DNA of 64,000 nt from Pinus tabuliformis. Lineage: Eukaryota; Streptophyta; Pinopsida; Pinales; Pinaceae. The DNA lies in the NCBI GenBank assembly GCA_031772625.1, contig CM062810.1, forward strand, positions 869,135,650 through 869,199,649, read 5' to 3'. Positions within the stretch are counted from its first letter, which is position 1. The number at the start of each line of letters is the position of its first letter. The notes below the pieces were generated by a model. That model made no database searches, was not told the origin of the DNA, and was given only the letters and a program-made list of their open reading frames with translations. The position numbers and the translations under genes are program-made. Of this stretch, positions 60,885 to 64,000 are shown in pieces.

Positions 60885-62560
60885 ATCAAATATGGTGCAA
60901 AACTTGATGCAAAGTTTTCATCGAGTTTTGCACCAAGTCTTACATCAATTTTAGCACCAGGTATTGTAATAGGTTTTGCAACAAATTTTACACCAAGTTT
61001 TACGCCATGTTTTATGCCAAGTTTTGTGCCATCCTTTGCACCATGTTTTGCATCAATTTTGGCACCTAATTTTGTTTCACCATCTTTTGCATCCTCTATT
61101 GCATCCACTTTTTGCGCCTACACTTGCATCAACTTTTGCATCATCTCTTGCATCCTCTTTTGCATCATTTTTTAAATCGTTTTTTGCATCCATTTTTGCA
61201 TATTTTTTGCATCCCCTTTGTTCCAAGTTTTGCATCAAGGTTTGTGTCTAGTTTTTCATCTAATTTTGCATCTACTTTTGTTGCATTGACTTTTACATCT
61301 TGTTTTGCAGCCATATTTACATCCTCTTTTTCATCTGTTATTGTGTCCACTATTGCATCCATTTTTCTTGTGCCATAATTTGCACCTAGTTTGACACCTC
61401 CCTTTGCACCTTTTTTTGTTTCTAAATTTGTATCCACAATTGCATCCTCATATACATCTAGGTTTTCATCGACTTTTACATCTATTTTTAATCCCTTTTT
61501 ATATCCACTTTTGTGTCAAGATTTGCATCAGGTTTTCTGTCTTGTATTGCATCTACTTTTGCATAGAATTTTGTTGCATCAACTTTTGCATCATATTTTA
61601 CATCCATTGTTGCACCCATGTTTACGCCCACTTTTACATCCCTTTTTGCATCCTATTTTTCATCTTCATTTGCTTCTTTTTTTGTATCTATCATTACATC
61701 CACTTTTGTTGTGACACAATTTGTGCCATGTTTTGTACTTACTATTGTACCCACGTTTTCTTCCAATTTTGCATCCATCTTCACATCCTCTTTTGCATAA
61801 AACATTGCATCTATTTTTGCATCCACTTTTGTGTTAGGTTTTGCATATCATTTTGTATCTTCTTTTGCATGTAATTCCATTGCATCCAATTTTGTTTCTC
61901 ATGTTTCACCAGTGTTTGCATCCACTTTTACACCCCTTATAGCATCTTGTCTTGCATCTAAGTTTGCATCTTTTTTTTGTCTATTATTACATCCACTTTC
62001 TCATCCACTTTTTTTGTGCTATGATTTGTGCCATATCTTATGCCTATCATTGCAACCCACATTTTCTTCCACTTTTGCATCCACATTTGTATCCTCTTTT
62101 TTGTCCAAGTTTGCATCAAATATCGTTTATGTTTTTTGCATCCCATTTCGAATCTACTTTTACATCCACTTTTGATTTGTCCAATTTTGCAACTAATTTT
62201 GTGTTCACTATTGCACCCATGTTTGGCCCATGTTTACATCCCTTTTTTCATCCAATTTTTCCTCCTTTTTGTGTTCAAGTTTGTCCATTTTTTTTACATT
62301 CATTGTACTATCCACATTTGTTTCACCACAATTCATGCTAAGTTTTATGCCTACTATTGTGCCCATGTTTTCTTCCACTTTTTCATCCATGTTTGAATCC
62401 TATTTTGTGTTCAAGTTTGCATCAACTATTGCATCTAATTTTTCATCCACTTTTGTGTCAATTTTTCTGTCTTGTTCTACATCTACTTATGTTGTGTCCA
62501 CTCTTCATCCAAATTTACGTCTATTTTTACCCCCATTTTTTTTGTTCACTTTTGCATCCC
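60885..62560. repeat. 12-bp minisatellite, ~1.7 kb, with ~306-bp higher-order units
   Basis: The unit is close to TTTTGCATCCAC on the plus strand and repeats with a 12-base step for about 140 copies, with occasional insertions of a few bases. On the minus strand it translates as four-residue steps such as LGAK, IDAK, HGAK and DGTK; on the plus strand as FAST/FASS or FCIH. A longer period is visible: the phrase TTTTCTTCCA recurs at 61756, 62062 and 62368, and TTTGTGCCAT-like phrases precede it each time. Frames in all phases are open in places because the unit lacks stops, so no gene is called. Confidence 0.95.
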
Positions 62561-62589
62561 TTTTCCAACACACATCATATTTTTTGCAT

Positions 62590-63290
62590 TGATGATATTT
62601 CTTATGACATTGAAAATTATGAACAACTGATGACAATGTCAATAATTATAACGATGATGATAATGAAGATGATGACGATGACATGAATTGTGATTGTTAT
62701 GATAATGAAAATGATGATAAAGATGATGAGAGTTACAATGACAATGATGATGATGATGCTAATGACCTTGGCCATTCTTCCCAATTTTTAAATTTTGTCA
62801 TGGTCAAAATCATAATAATTATCTTTGGCGTCATCTTCCAAGTCATCATCATCTGATCATCATTATCATTATTTTAATCTTGGTCATCATCAAGAACTAT
62901 AATGGCATGAATGATGATTATGATGTTCGTGATGAAGATGACAACAATTATGATAAAAATTATATTAGTTATGATGATGGGGATGATGACAGTTATAATG
63001 ACGATGATAATGGTAGTAATGATGATGATCATCGATTATCTCTAAAAAATAAATTTGTTATTTTTCTTTCATATATCATGTGTCCTAACAACCCTTTTTG
63101 AGCACTCGTAACATTTTTTAGGTTGATGATATTTCTTATGATGCCTATAATTATGAATAATTGATGACAATATCCATAATCACGATGATGATGATGAAGA
63201 CATGAATGGTGATTATGACGATAATGAAATGATGACAATAATGATGACATTGGTGGTGGTGATGATGGCGATAATGAAGATGATGACCCT
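62590..63290. repeat. GAT/ATC-rich microsatellite region in two diverged copies
   Basis: Dense GAT and GAC triplets on one strand at 62645-62760, 62920-63030 and 63180-63290, with an inverted CATCATC block at 62840-62890. GATGATATTTCTTATGA occurs at 62591 and 63125, followed in both cases by the same order of phrases, a 534-bp direct duplication. The Asp-rich frames are products of the repeat. Confidence 0.92.
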
Positions 63291-64000
63291 CCCTCTAAAC
63301 TAGGGAGGTACTCATAATGAGACAAAAAAGTACTCTCAAGTTGAAATATTCATATAAGAAGGGATCTGGATTGATAAGCATCAATGATGATTTACATTGT
63401 CATAGTCAAAATTGTCAAAATAGTAAGGCCTTTACTAACAAGTTTATCTCTCCATTAGATTAGAGCACAATGTTGGGATGCATAAATTTGGACACCACTA
63501 CCTCTCTAGGCACTTACCCCACCAGGATGTTCACTAGGTATGTCCTCACATGATCATTTCCTAATCCACTATCATAATATTTGACACTAGAAAATGTCAA
63601 TCCTCATGACTATTCTTGTCTTGGATTAATGTACTTGACTTATGGCAATTAGTCCAGGTGCATATTCTCAAAGAATATTGGTCCCAGATGTTTATCCAAT
63701 CCACCATTCTCCCTACTAGTGTCTTTACTAGGCTTACGATTGTTAGTTCTGGCCATAGTACATGACCATGGATAATATGGTGTCTACCCTCACTCCCTCT
63801 CAACTAGAGAGGATACATCCACAAGCATAATATTTTCTCAAGAATACCCATCATTTTCATAGAGAATAGCATCATTAATTTGTTTTCATCACATGACGCC
63901 TTTATGATTAAGCATTCATAGATTTGTGGCAAAATATTTCCCCTTTTGTCATTTGTGATGAAATAAAATCAAAAAGTGAAAGCCAAAATCATTAAAGATA
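63291..64000. other. Intergenic DNA to window end
   Basis: Somewhat less AT-rich. The frame at 63803-63597 on the minus strand matches nothing I know. No element terminus is seen. Confidence 0.4.

Noticed and set aside
60869-62592. Many overlapping frames on both strands
   Set aside because: The 12-bp minisatellite unit lacks stops in several frames, so open frames arise automatically.
62880-63325. Asp-rich plus-strand and Ser/Pro-rich minus-strand frames
   Set aside because: Direct translation of GAT-type triplet repeats.

Overview
The window is a stretch of plant nuclear DNA. It is very AT-rich, has no recognisable intact host gene, and is built almost entirely from nested, decayed retrotransposons and the simple or tandem repeats between them. 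Ty1/copia, Ty3/gypsy Tat-type, Sirevirus-like and DUF4283-type LINE remnants all point to a seed plant with a large, repeat-rich genome. The LINE ORF1 style and the domain order of the Tat element make me suspect a gymnosperm, but that is inference.

Layout. 1-4332: AT-rich DNA with short tandem duplications and a (TA)n tract. 4333-13210: first copy (R1) of a ~2.2 kb repeat, split by a complete but dead copia element (Copia-1, 6273-12942, + strand). 13211-16066: AT-rich, with one weak RNase H-like remnant. 16067-27385: a complete Ty3/gypsy Tat-type element on the minus strand with ~1.8 kb LTRs, gag, protease, an extra RNase H lying before the reverse transcriptase, RT, RNase H and integrase. 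27386-32497: tandem duplications and an irregular repeat array. 32498-34205: a poly(A)-tailed, target-duplicated retroposed sequence with an unrecognised ~440-codon reading frame. 36305-37490: LINE ORF1 remnant. 37767-45368: a gag-only gypsy-type element with ~2.1 kb direct terminal repeats. 45369-48009: a truncated Sirevirus-like LTR. 48010-52429: second copy (R2) of the 2.2 kb repeat, split by a 2.2 kb gag-only copia element (48054-50278). 52430-53420: gypsy RT/RNase H fragment. 54992-60557: a complete copia element (Copia-2, minus strand) with perfect target duplication. 60885-62560: a 12-bp minisatellite with ~306-bp higher-order periodicity. 62590-63290: GAT-rich microsatellite in two diverged copies.

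How the parts relate. R1 and R2 serve as each other's empty sites, so the insertion points of Copia-1 and of the gag-only copia element can be read directly from this one window. None of the mobile elements looks autonomous: each has premature stops, frameshifts or lost catalytic residues, and LTR pairs differ by roughly 10% or more by eye. The most unusual items are the RNase H placed between protease and RT in the Tat element, the retroposed reading frame at 32.5-34.2 kb, and the hierarchical minisatellite at 60.9-62.6 kb. All identity figures here are by-eye estimates; no alignment or database search was run.
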